Positions 1 to 5,294 are shown, counted from the stretch's first letter. The stretch: 10,721 bases of DNA from Carnobacterium_A sp049673005 (GCF_049673005.1 NZ_JBATXB010000106.1:1-10721), one strand, 5' to 3'. The notes: generated from the letters alone by a model not told the origin. Numbers and translations are program-made.

Positions 1-27
1 AGCCATTAATTTATTAGAAAAGAAATC

Positions 28-56
28 TTGCTCTTTCTGTAAGCACAATGTATAAT
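28..56 (+). promoter_or_regulatory. sigma-A promoter of rpsD
   Basis: TTGCTC (28-33) and a perfect TATAAT (51-56) are separated by exactly 17 bp. Transcription would start near 62-64, giving an rpsD leader of about 175 nt. A dedicated promoter plus a terminator after the gene means rpsD is a single-gene unit. Confidence 0.8.
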
Positions 57-61
57 TGAAA

Positions 62-237
62 TTGTGTAAAATAATGCAGCGTGAAAGTGGTATTTTCGTC
101 AACAGTTTATTGCCAAGATTGGTTCATTTGTGTAACCTGCGGCTGCAAAGGCGAAGAATGAAAAATAAACTGCACGAGATATTGAGCTATCAACTTATTA
201 TTTTACTCCAAAAAAACATTATTGGAGGAATTTTATT
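62..237 (+). promoter_or_regulatory. Structured rpsD leader, candidate S4 autoregulatory element
   Basis: Seen in the sequence: a nine-base-pair long-range helix (CAGTTTATT 103-111 with AATAAACTG 164-172); inside it TTCATT 123-128 with AATGAA 157-162; inside that a hairpin CCTGC-GGCT-GC-aa-AGG (136-151). TGCAGC (75-80), upstream of the outer helix, is complementary to GCTGCA (142-147) in the innermost hairpin, so a pseudoknot is possible. Known: Bacillus subtilis rpsD is repressed by its own product S4, which binds the mRNA leader. Inferred: this leader does the same. No U-tract hairpin lies before the SD (224-228), so control would be at translation initiation rather than by attenuation. The open frame running through the leader (56-283) has no RBS and is not a gene. 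Confidence 0.5.
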
Positions 238-843
238 ATGTCACGTTATACAGGTCCAAGTTGGAAAATTTCACGTCGTTTAGGTATTTCACTTTCAGGA
301 ACAGGTAAAGAAATTGAACGCCGTCCTTACGCTCCAGGTCCTCATGGTCCAAATAGCCGTAAAAAATTAACTGAGTACGGTTTACAACTACAAGAAAAAC
401 AAAAATTACGTAATATGTACGGTATGAATGAGCGTCAATTTAAAAACTTATTTGTTAAAGCTGGTAAAATTAAAGAAGGTAAAGTCGGAGACAACTTCAT
501 GATTTTATTAGAGCAACGTTTGGATAATGTTGTTTACCGCTTAGGTTTCGCGACTACTCGTCGTCAAGCTCGTCAATTAGTTAACCACGGTCACATCCTT
601 GTTGATGGTAAACGTGTTGACATCCCATCATACAGTGTTTCAGTTGGACAAGTAATTTCTGTTCGCGAGAAATCAAAAACTATGGAAATCATCACTTCTG
701 CTGTTGAATCATTATTTGGTCGCCCAGAATTTATTAGTTTCGATGGAGAAAAATTAGAAGGTTCATTGAACCGTTTACCATTACGTGAAGAATTATATGC
801 TGAAATCGACGAAGCATTCATCGTTGAGTTCTACAACCGTTAA
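238..843 (+). CDS. rpsD: 30S ribosomal protein S4
   Basis: This is small-subunit protein S4, a primary 16S rRNA binder that nucleates 30S assembly, contributes to decoding accuracy and usually represses its own synthesis. The 201-residue product has the expected length. It starts MSRYTGPSWKISRRLGISLS and carries the N-terminal S4/S9 region (about 1-90), followed by the S4 RNA-binding fold (about 91-152, including RLDNVVYRLGFATTRRQARQ and the NHGHILVDGK turn). The protein contains no cysteine, so it is the zinc-free 'C-minus' paralogue found in many Firmicutes. The start is fixed by TTGGAGGAA at 223-231, seven to nine bases before the ATG. GC content and codon choice (GGT, CGT) are richer than in neighbouring genes, as expected for a highly expressed ribosomal gene. 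It is transcribed alone, from the promoter at 28-56 to the terminator at 872-907. Confidence 0.98.
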   Translation: MSRYTGPSWKISRRLGISLSGTGKEIERRPYAPGPHGPNSRKKLTEYGLQLQEKQKLRNMYGMNERQFKNLFVKAGKIKEGKVGDNFMILLEQRLDNVVYRLGFATTRRQARQLVNHGHILVDGKRVDIPSYSVSVGQVISVREKSKTMEIITSAVESLFGRPEFISFDGEKLEGSLNRLPLREELYAEIDEAFIVEFYNR

Positions 844-871
844 TTCGATTGTAATAAAAAGCTTTACTATC

Positions 872-907
872 CCCTACAACCTGAAATTTCAGGTTGTAGG
901 GTTTTTT
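872..907 (+). terminator. Rho-independent terminator of rpsD
   Basis: A perfect inverted repeat, CCCTACAACCTGAAA (872-886) with TTTCAGGTTGTAGGG (887-901), is followed at once by a T-run (902-907). The stem is about 13 bp with a tetraloop. It lies 29 bp after the rpsD stop. Confidence 0.93.
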
Positions 908-1062
908 ATTCGACTAATTCCTTTTTATCAACCTACATTATTCATTAATCTTAACTATCAATTATGCTTATTACTTCGTATACTTCTATTTCACAATTCA
1001 GACATAAACTTATTATTATTCTACTATTATATCAACACTTCATATCCTATTAATAATAGATG

Positions 1063-1083
1063 CTTTATAATTATAATATAAAG
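1063..1083 (+). promoter_or_regulatory. Promoter -10 region with overlapping inverted repeat
   Basis: The 908-1106 spacer is extremely AT-rich. Two overlapping -10 candidates occur, TATAAT at 1066-1071 and TATAAT at 1072-1077; neither has a recognisable -35 hexamer. They sit inside an inverted repeat with seven-base arms, CTTTATA (1063-1069) and TATAAAG (1077-1083). This looks like an operator over a promoter, but in such AT-rich DNA it may be chance. Confidence 0.35.
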
Positions 1084-1094
1084 AATTTGAACTT

Positions 1095-1101
1095 GAGGTG
1101 A
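1095..1101 (+). promoter_or_regulatory. RBS deciding the start of the 118-aa ORF
   Basis: GAGGTGA lies eight bases before the GTG at 1107. The in-frame GTG at 1098 overlaps this Shine-Dalgarno sequence and has none of its own, so 1107 is the better start. Confidence 0.6.
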
Positions 1102-1106
1102 TAAAT

Positions 1107-1463
1107 GTGTTGATTGAAGTAAGTGACGATTTCGGGAATGAAATGAATCGTTTGGCCGAAATGACCAATATAACAATTGGTGAGGCAATAGAGTCTGGAT
1201 TTAAAAATTCTCATTTTCTAAAAAAAGATTTACTATATGGAAAAGATAATTTTTCTAACTTCATTGATGAATATCTCTTAGTCGTAGGCTCCTTAGATAG
1301 TTATCAGAATGAGCTTTTAATTGCTATTAAAGAAATAAATGATTCAAATGCAATCGAGCACGTTTTCAAAGAATTGTTCAGACTTGCTAATGAAGATATC
1401 TGGTTATTAAATAAATTGTTCCAAGTCTATAAACAATCAGATAGCCTATCTAATCTACTATAG
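1107..1463 (+). CDS. Small protein with ribbon-helix-helix-like N-terminus, function unknown
   Basis: I do not recognise this 118-residue protein as a named family. Its N-terminus (about residues 2-35, running LIEVSDDFGNEMNRLAEMTN then ITIGEAIESGF) has the rhythm of a CopG/Arc-type ribbon-helix-helix: a short strand, 'sdd' turn, amphipathic helix, N-x-T turn and second helix. The rest (36-118) looks wholly helical and acidic, rich in Leu, Asn and Asp, and could mediate dimerisation or bind a partner. It is short for an enzyme and has no signal peptide or membrane segment. The GTG start at 1107 is chosen for the GAGGTGA at 1095. It stands alone on the plus strand; the next gene is 180 bp away. 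If the RHH reading is right, it could be a small transcriptional regulator or an antitoxin-like protein, but no toxin partner is adjacent. Confidence 0.6.
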   Translation: MLIEVSDDFGNEMNRLAEMTNITIGEAIESGFKNSHFLKKDLLYGKDNFSNFIDEYLLVVGSLDSYQNELLIAIKEINDSNAIEHVFKELFRLANEDIWLLNKLFQVYKQSDSLSNLL

Positions 1464-1470
1464 GCTTTAT
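1443..1470 (+). terminator. Weak hairpin at the 3' end of the 118-aa ORF
   Basis: AGCCTAT (1443-1449) pairs with ATAGGCT (1460-1466) around a ten-base loop and is followed by TTTATTT. The stem is only 7 bp and spans the stop codon, so termination here would be partial at best. The stronger candidate is at 1510-1568. Confidence 0.3.
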
Positions 1471-1509
1471 TTGACAGTAAAATGTTCGACTTAAAAAAAG
1501 ACTGTTTCC

Positions 1510-1568
1510 AGTTTATCATTTCTAAGCTTTTTAATTTTACTTCTAGCCTTTTTCATGATAAACTTTTT
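1510..1568 (+). terminator. Long-loop inverted repeat with T-run
   Basis: AGTTTATCAT (1510-1519) and ATGATAAACT (1555-1564) form a perfect ten-base-pair stem followed by TTTTT (1564-1568). The 35-base loop is unusually long for a terminator. It contains two near-identical 12-mers, TCTAAGCTTTTT (1521-1532) and TCTAGCCTTTTT (1542-1553). The structure may terminate the 118-aa gene, or be part of a small RNA or a degenerate repeat. Confidence 0.45.
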
Positions 1569-1587
1569 AGATTATAAATAGTATGAA

Positions 1588-1593
1588 TATAAT
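1588..1593 (+). promoter_or_regulatory. -10 element upstream of the 47-aa ORF
   Basis: A consensus TATAAT lies 50 bp before the ORF. At 17 bp upstream there is only TTTTAG (1565-1570), a poor -35. The position, just after the inverted repeat at 1510-1568, fits an independent transcript. Confidence 0.35.
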
Positions 1594-1644
1594 TATTTTA
1601 TACTTTCACTTATATGAATAAACTTATTTAAAGGAGCGTACATT

Positions 1645-1788
1645 GTGTACAATCAAACGGTACTCGAAGTTTCTGGGACATCTATCAAACTAACTCGTAA
1701 CCGATCAATTATTATTCTTTACCTATCAAATGATGATGATGCATTAGTGTTGTATGATTACATGGCTAGGTGCATTAACAAAAAATAA
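1645..1788 (+). CDS. Small 47-residue protein, function unknown
   Basis: This short ORF starts with GTG and encodes MYNQTVLEVSGTSIKLTRNR continuing SIIILYLSNDDDALVLYDYM and ending ARCINKK. The predicted content is mainly beta strand with a C-terminal helix. There is no clear membrane segment, although SIIILYL is hydrophobic. Support for translation is good for its size: AAAGGAG at 1630-1636 sits eight bases before the GTG, and the stop codon TAA merges with the left arm of a terminator (1787-1826), so the ORF fills its transcript neatly. I recognise no family. It could be a small regulator or a leader-type peptide; a non-coding RNA with an accidental ORF is the alternative. The TTG at 1643 is in another frame and stops within 17 codons. 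Confidence 0.5.
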   Translation: MYNQTVLEVSGTSIKLTRNRSIIILYLSNDDDALVLYDYMARCINKK

Positions 1789-1826
1789 AAAACGTTGTAT
1801 CCTTTTTTTGGATTAAACGTTTTTTT
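1787..1826. terminator. Bidirectional terminator between the 47-aa ORF and UPF0637 gene
   Basis: AAAAAACGTT (1787-1796) pairs with AACGTTTTTT (1816-1825). After a 2x2 mismatch the stem continues ATCC/GGAT around a T-rich loop. Six A's on the left and seven T's on the right give a U-tract in both directions. It serves the plus-strand small ORF and the minus-strand gene ending at 1833. Confidence 0.85.
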
Positions 1827-1832
1827 GTTCTT

Positions 1833-2465
1833 TTAAATTGGATATGATTGTAGAGCTTGCTTATATAGGGGAACTAATAAACGATACGTTTCAAGTATAT
1901 AATTATAAAATGCTTGAGGATCTTTTACTAAAGGGCTAGTCGCGCTTAGCTGCCTGCCAACTAAAAATTCAACTTTTTTAATATCCCTCCAACGTTTAAG
2001 CCCATTACTCAAGTCACTTTTATTAATAGGTACTACACCTTCCTTAGTATGATCAAAAGAAATGACATAATCCGATGGTAAGTTTTGAATAGCTACATAA
2101 TTATCAATAAAATTTTGTGCTATTTCTTTCTCAAACTGTGGATTATCTATAAAAGCTAGCCAAATAAAAACATGCGATTGATAGAGTCCTAACTGAAAAT
2201 GAGGATATTTTTTGTATCCTCTTTTATCTCCCCCTATTGCACACCATGTATCTTGAGGAGGATTTTTTGTTCGTCTAAGATGCTGAGCAATATGTACAGG
2301 TAAGGGGTTATCATCTATCAATAAACTTAAATCTTTAGATAGATTATTTCCAATTATTTTAAACTTTGGCTGGATTTTGTTTCTTATTCCAACCATTCTT
2401 TGTTCCAGTCCCTCTATAGTAAAAATATTAAAGTCTTCTTGCGTGAAATTCCCTAATTCTTCCAT
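1833..2465 (-). CDS. UPF0637 (DUF1054) family protein, YktB-like
   Basis: A conserved Firmicutes protein of unknown molecular function, related to Bacillus subtilis YktB. The 210-residue length matches the family. Recognisable blocks are the N-terminal FTQEDFNIFTIEGLEQRM, the HIAQHLRRTKNPPQDTW segment (about 58-74), GDKRGYKKYPHFQLGL (79-94) and HVFIWLAFI (98-106). It appears cytosolic: no signal peptide, and the hydrophobic stretches look like buried strands. An in-frame TTG 18 bases further upstream (2483) would add MERKDE. I prefer the ATG at 2465 because AAAGGAAAG (2479-2471) precedes it at good spacing. It is divergent from the YueI-like gene across a 136-bp spacer and ends at the shared terminator at 1787-1826. 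No pathway can be assigned from the context. Confidence 0.92.
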   Translation of the reverse strand: MEELGNFTQEDFNIFTIEGLEQRMVGIRNKIQPKFKIIGNNLSKDLSLLIDDNPLPVHIAQHLRRTKNPPQDTWCAIGGDKRGYKKYPHFQLGLYQSHVFIWLAFIDNPQFEKEIAQNFIDNYVAIQNLPSDYVISFDHTKEGVVPINKSDLSNGLKRWRDIKKVEFLVGRQLSATSPLVKDPQAFYNYILETYRLLVPLYKQALQSYPI

Positions 2466-2470
2466 TTCAT

Positions 2471-2479
2471 CTTTCCTTT
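2471..2479 (-). promoter_or_regulatory. RBS deciding the UPF0637 gene start
   Basis: Minus-strand AAAGGAAAG lies about nine bases (from its GG) before the ATG at 2465. It would be inside the coding region if the upstream TTG at 2483 were used. Confidence 0.55.
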
Positions 2480-2494
2480 CCAATTAATGTTAAT

Positions 2495-2510
2495 ATAGTA
2501 AAATTACTAT
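2495..2510. promoter_or_regulatory. Operator-like palindrome in divergent spacer
   Basis: ATAGTAA (2495-2501) and TTACTAT (2504-2510) are perfect inverted arms around AA. The site lies 30 bp upstream of the UPF0637 start, where that gene's promoter should be (a weak minus-strand TATATT overlaps 2492-2497). No known regulator consensus fits. Confidence 0.35.
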
Positions 2511-2547
2511 CTATACCTGCTTATCTAAAAATATTTATACTAAGATA

Positions 2548-2572
2548 TGTTATAATAAGATTAGAATTCTAA
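2548..2572 (+). promoter_or_regulatory. Extended -10 promoter of yueI-like gene with palindrome at the start point
   Basis: TGTTATAAT (2548-2556) is an extended -10 with a consensus hexamer; no good -35 is visible. Five bases downstream, TTAGAATTCTAA (2561-2572) is a perfect 12-bp palindrome covering the expected transcription start, a position typical of repressor operators. Confidence 0.5.
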
Positions 2573-2601
2573 CAAATAAAACAGTTAAAGGAGGAATTTT
2601 T

Positions 2602-3048
2602 ATGGGTTCAGACAATATGCAGAACTACCTAAACAAAGGTATATATGGAGCTAATCAGACTAAACCAGAAGAAAGAAAAAAATATCTGGGTAGTTTAAGA
2701 GAACGTATTTATCTATCAATGACCATCGAACAATTAATAACAGAAGATTATTTGGATGCACTAAAAAAAGAAGTAACTCAACACCCAAATAACATGCTAC
2801 TATTTAACGGTTCTATCGATATAAAAGATTTAGATCCTTATATCAAATTAAGCAATCAAATGAACTGTACATTTAGAATTGTAACAGATGAGTTTGCTGA
2901 AAAAAGCAATATTGGATTAGTTTATGTTGCTCCAGAGGCAACTAATATAGAAAATATCGATGTTGCAGAAAAATATCCCAAAACAGATAATCCGCCAAAT
3001 AACAAAGTTCGTGAAAAAAAATCTTTTTTCAAAAAATTATTTTCATGA
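2602..3048 (+). CDS. YueI family protein (DUF1694)
   Basis: A conserved Firmicutes protein of unknown function, related to B. subtilis YueI. The product is 148 residues. The diagnostic N-terminus is YLNKGIYGANQTKPEERKKY followed by LGSLRERIYLSMT (about 9-41). A central alpha/beta part follows (LLFNGSIDIKDLDPYIKL, CTFRIVTDE, IGLVYVAPEA), then a low-complexity polar linker and a very basic tail KVREKKSFFKKLFS (135-148). The tail might contact nucleic acid or membrane phospholipid; that is inference. AAAGGAGG (2587-2594) fixes the ATG at 2602. It is monocistronic, with an extended -10 promoter upstream and a convergent terminator downstream. Confidence 0.9.
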   Translation: MGSDNMQNYLNKGIYGANQTKPEERKKYLGSLRERIYLSMTIEQLITEDYLDALKKEVTQHPNNMLLFNGSIDIKDLDPYIKLSNQMNCTFRIVTDEFAEKSNIGLVYVAPEATNIENIDVAEKYPKTDNPPNNKVREKKSFFKKLFS

Positions 3049-3060
3049 ATGTATATGTTT

Positions 3061-3099
3061 AAAGATACAGCCAAATCAATCTTTTTTGGCTGTATCTTT
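3061..3099. terminator. Bidirectional hairpin between convergent genes
   Basis: AAAGATACAGCCAAA (3061-3075) pairs perfectly with TTTGGCTGTATCTTT (3085-3099) around a nine-base loop, a 15-bp stem. The run of T after the stem is short in both directions. Its location between the stop of the YueI-like gene (3048) and the stop of the minus-strand acetyltransferase (3115) still points to termination on both strands. Confidence 0.75.
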
Positions 3100-3114
3100 A
3101 ATTAACTTGATCTA

Positions 3115-3636
3115 TCATTCACTATTTTTCCATTCAAACTTTACAATTGCCTCATCCCTACCAATCAAACCTTCTCCAGTCTTAATAAATCCATTTTTCC
3201 TTAAAATATGTTGTGATTTTTTATTTCTTAAAAAAGTTTTAGCCTTAATTAAATCTATATTTTCCATTTTTATCAACCAATTTAAAAATGCTTCTACAGC
3301 TTCTGTTATAAATCCTTGATTTGAGTAAGAATCAACTACGCCATAACCTAATTCTGGAATCCATTTTTCATTAGAATTTCCCTGTATACTTATTTCACCA
3401 ATAATTTTATTTTCTTTTTTTAAAATAATTAACCTAGTCCATTTTTCCATTTCTGGTCTTTTTTTTAACTCTTCTAATGCAAATGGTAAATAAAAAGAAA
3501 ATTCTATACCTGGCCATTCTGCACTTACTTCGTAACCCGATATATGACTTAATTTTTCATTCCCTAATAGCGTTGCCTCAATATAATCTATTGTATATGG
3601 AACTAAAAGTAGTCGCTCAGTTTCTAAAATATCCAT
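3115..3636 (-). CDS. GNAT family N-acetyltransferase (RimJ/RimL-like)
   Basis: A GCN5-related acetyltransferase that transfers acetyl from acetyl-CoA to an amine; the substrate cannot be told from sequence. The 173-residue protein begins MDILETERLLLVPYT, the usual RimJ/RimL opening. It has the strand IIGEISI (about 78-84), ELGYGVVDSYSNQGFITEAV (95-114), which covers the motif A acetyl-CoA loop (NQGFITEA), and NKKSQHILRKNGFIKTGEG (138-156), the C-terminal substrate/CoA segment. The ATG at 3636 is chosen over an in-frame TTG at 3657 because TGAGGAAA (3649-3642) lies eight bases before it. It is last in the minus-strand cluster, 43 bp after mtnN with no terminator between. By eye its GC content (about 25%) is clearly below that of mtnN (near 40%), so it may be a later addition. 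Confidence 0.9.
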   Translation of the reverse strand: MDILETERLLLVPYTIDYIEATLLGNEKLSHISGYEVSAEWPGIEFSFYLPFALEELKKRPEMEKWTRLIILKKENKIIGEISIQGNSNEKWIPELGYGVVDSYSNQGFITEAVEAFLNWLIKMENIDLIKAKTFLRNKKSQHILRKNGFIKTGEGLIGRDEAIVKFEWKNSE

Positions 3637-3641
3637 AATTA

Positions 3642-3649
3642 TTTCCTCA
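3642..3649 (-). promoter_or_regulatory. RBS deciding the GNAT start
   Basis: Minus-strand TGAGGAAA precedes the ATG at 3636 by eight bases. The upstream TTG at 3657 has no Shine-Dalgarno match. Confidence 0.6.
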
Positions 3650-3679
3650 CTTATCAACTATATATCTAAAAATTTTGTC

Positions 3680-4372
3680 TTATAGAGTAATTTTTAATAA
3701 CTCTATAACCATATTAGCAGATTTTTTCCCCGCTTCAACGATAAATTCATCAAAACTAACTCCAGCCTCTTCGTTCGCAACGTCCGACATAGCTCTTAAA
3801 ATGACAAAAGGTTTGCCAAATTGATAGCAAACTTGTGCAATCGCTGCTCCTTCCATTTCAGCTGCTAAAGCATCAGGAAAAGAGTTTTTGATTTTCTTCA
3901 ATTGAGCTTCTCCAGCAATAAAAGAATCACTTGTAACAATTAGCCCTTTAACTGGATGCAAGCCAACATTTTTAGCTGCTGCTATCGTATTCTCGATCAG
4001 TTTTTTGTCTGCTGTATAGAGAGCAGGCATTTGAGGTACCTGACCAATTTCATAACCAAAAACAGTTGCATCTACATCATGATAAGCTACCTGACTTGAT
4101 ACGACAATATCTCCTACTACCAGACCTTTCCCAATCCCACCAGCAGAGCCGGTATTAATCAAATAATCGACTCCATATTGAGAAAGTAGTAACGTTGCCG
4201 CAATAGCTGCATTTACTTTACCAATACCTGACTGTACCAAAACTACCTCATGCTCTTCTATTTTACCTAAAATAAATAAAGCATTTGCTTGGCGCCATTC
4301 TTCTGGATTAACCATTTTTGATTTCAATAAAATTATTTCTTCTTCCATAGCGCCAATAATTCCAAATTTCAT
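3680..4372 (-). CDS. mtnN: 5'-methylthioadenosine/S-adenosylhomocysteine nucleosidase
   Basis: Cytosolic hydrolase (also called pfs) that cleaves the N-glycosidic bond of methylthioadenosine, S-adenosylhomocysteine and 5'-deoxyadenosine, releasing adenine. It feeds methionine salvage and the activated methyl cycle, and yields S-ribosylhomocysteine, the LuxS substrate for AI-2. The 230 residues match the family closely: MKFGIIGAMEEE with catalytic Glu12, INTGSAGG with Ser76, TSDSFIAGE with Phe151, AAEMEGAAIAQ with Glu174, and LRAMSDVANEEAGVSFDEF with catalytic Asp197, all at the numbering of the E. coli enzyme. AAAGGAGA precedes the ATG. It is third in the minus-strand cluster, 20 bp after the tail-anchored protein. 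Radical-SAM enzymes such as NrdG, encoded nearby, release 5'-deoxyadenosine, which this enzyme can clear. Confidence 0.97.
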   Translation of the reverse strand: MKFGIIGAMEEEIILLKSKMVNPEEWRQANALFILGKIEEHEVVLVQSGIGKVNAAIAATLLLSQYGVDYLINTGSAGGIGKGLVVGDIVVSSQVAYHDVDATVFGYEIGQVPQMPALYTADKKLIENTIAAAKNVGLHPVKGLIVTSDSFIAGEAQLKKIKNSFPDALAAEMEGAAIAQVCYQFGKPFVILRAMSDVANEEAGVSFDEFIVEAGKKSANMVIELLKITL

Positions 4373-4392
4373 TTTTTATTTCTCCTTTAAAA

Positions 4393-4644
4393 TTAGATTA
4401 AAAAAACTATTATTAAAACAATTACAAGAAGTATTGATACAACAACAATAGCTTTTGTTAAAAGCTTATCAATGCTTCGATATTTATCATTTTCTGTTTT
4501 CCTACTTTTTTGAGATAAGCCTTCTTTTACTAACTGTTTTTGATAGTTTTTTTCAACCTTATCTCGCTCTTTGGTTCTTTTTTTTCTTTCAATTTTCTCT
4601 TGTTCATTTATTTTTCGCAATTCTGCTCTAGTCTTTTGATCCAT
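4393..4644 (-). CDS. Small basic tail-anchored membrane protein, function unknown
   Basis: An 83-residue protein with two parts. Residues 1-60 are highly charged, rich in Lys, Arg and Glu (RKINEQEKIERKKRTKERDK and on), and probably form an amphipathic or coiled-coil helix. Residues 63-83 are one hydrophobic segment (TKAIVVVSILLVIVLIIVFL) that ends the protein, so the predicted topology is a C-terminal anchor with the charged part in the cytoplasm. AAAGGAAAG lies just upstream of the ATG. It sits 15 bp after the Nudix gene and 20 bp before mtnN, so it is almost certainly cotranscribed and translated with both. I recall similar small proteins at this position in enterococci, but no function. 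It could scaffold or tether a partner at the membrane. Confidence 0.82.
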   Translation of the reverse strand: MDQKTRAELRKINEQEKIERKKRTKERDKVEKNYQKQLVKEGLSQKSRKTENDKYRSIDKLLTKAIVVVSILLVIVLIIVFLI

Positions 4645-4659
4645 TCTTTCCTTTACACC

Positions 4660-5220
4660 TCATTTATTCTTTTGTTCCAACTCAATTTTCATTTTCCAAT
4701 AAAAAAGAGCAAATACTGTTTTAGCATCGACTATTAAGTTTTCATTATAGTATTCCCAAGCTTCATCATAAGATAACACAACAATCTCAAGAAATTCATC
4801 TTCATCTTTGGGTAAAGGATTTTCTATTTTTATTAACTCTTCAGCTCGATAAATATACAAGAACTCGTTTGAAAAACCTGGAGAAGTATAAAAAGCTGTT
4901 TCAAGTTCAAAAATCCTAGCTTGAAATCCTGTTTCTTCTTCTAACTCTCTTCTCCCTGTTTCTATGGGAGTTCCATCTGTTTTATCAATCATTCCAGCGG
5001 GTATTTCAAATATTGATTTTTCAATCGCTTTTCGAAATTGTTTAACAAAAATCATTTTCCCATCATCTGTAAAAGGCATAATGGCTACAGCCCCCGCATG
5101 TTTAACTAATTCTCTTTTTGATTTTTTTCCATTAGGTAAAAGAACATCATCTACCCAATATTCTGTAATATTACCTTTATAAATGCAGTTACTTTTAATT
5201 GTCTCTTCCTTGTATTCCAT
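4660..5220 (-). CDS. nudF: ADP-ribose pyrophosphatase, Nudix hydrolase
   Basis: A Nudix enzyme of the ADP-ribose pyrophosphatase type, which hydrolyses ADP-ribose to AMP and ribose 5-phosphate and prevents non-enzymatic ADP-ribosylation. The product is 186 residues, the usual length. Supporting features are HAGAVAIMPFTDDGKMIFVK (about 41-60), QFRKAIEKSIFEIPAGMID, and the Nudix helix RRELEEETGF holding the metal-binding glutamates. PGFSNEFLYIYRAEEL follows, as in NudF proteins. The box is slightly unusual: between the leading glycine (GMID) and the RE pair there is one residue more than in the canonical G-x5-E-x7-RE spacing, and the first conserved Glu is not at its expected place. The core REL-EE-TG is intact, so activity is likely. 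It leads the minus-strand cluster, with RBS GGGGGAG about eight bases upstream of the ATG. Confidence 0.92.
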   Translation of the reverse strand: MEYKEETIKSNCIYKGNITEYWVDDVLLPNGKKSKRELVKHAGAVAIMPFTDDGKMIFVKQFRKAIEKSIFEIPAGMIDKTDGTPIETGRRELEEETGFQARIFELETAFYTSPGFSNEFLYIYRAEELIKIENPLPKDEDEFLEIVVLSYDEAWEYYNENLIVDAKTVFALFYWKMKIELEQKNK

Positions 5221-5294
5221 TAGGTCTCCCCCTGGTTGTTATGGATATCTTCTTTCTTATCATACAGTTCTAAATTCACTTTATCAATCCTGAA

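Noticed and set aside
56..283. Open frame across the rpsD leader
   Set aside because: It starts inside the -10 region, has no RBS, overlaps rpsD out of frame, and the leader is better explained by RNA structure.
908..1062. Possible gene or RNA in the AT-rich spacer after rpsD
   Set aside because: No RBS-supported ORF on either strand, no stable hairpin and no promoter with both elements; I see nothing here.
1064..1079. PerR/Fur-type box (TTATAAT-N-ATTATAA-like) near 1065-1079
   Set aside because: Partial match only, with mismatches in the second half-site; such matches are expected by chance in sequence this AT-rich.
785..1081. Open frame overlapping the rpsD end and following spacer
   Set aside because: It runs through the rpsD terminator, has no RBS, and its composition (Leu/Ile/Tyr/Asn-rich) is what random AT-rich DNA gives.
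1107..1788. Toxin-antitoxin pair formed by the 118-aa and 47-aa proteins
   Set aside because: The genes are 180 bp apart with a terminator-like structure between them and separate -10 elements. The 47-aa product shows no toxin features that I can name.
2960..3319. Plus-strand frame over the yueI-like 3' end and acetyltransferase
   Set aside because: It is antisense to a clear GNAT gene and crosses the terminator at 3061-3099.
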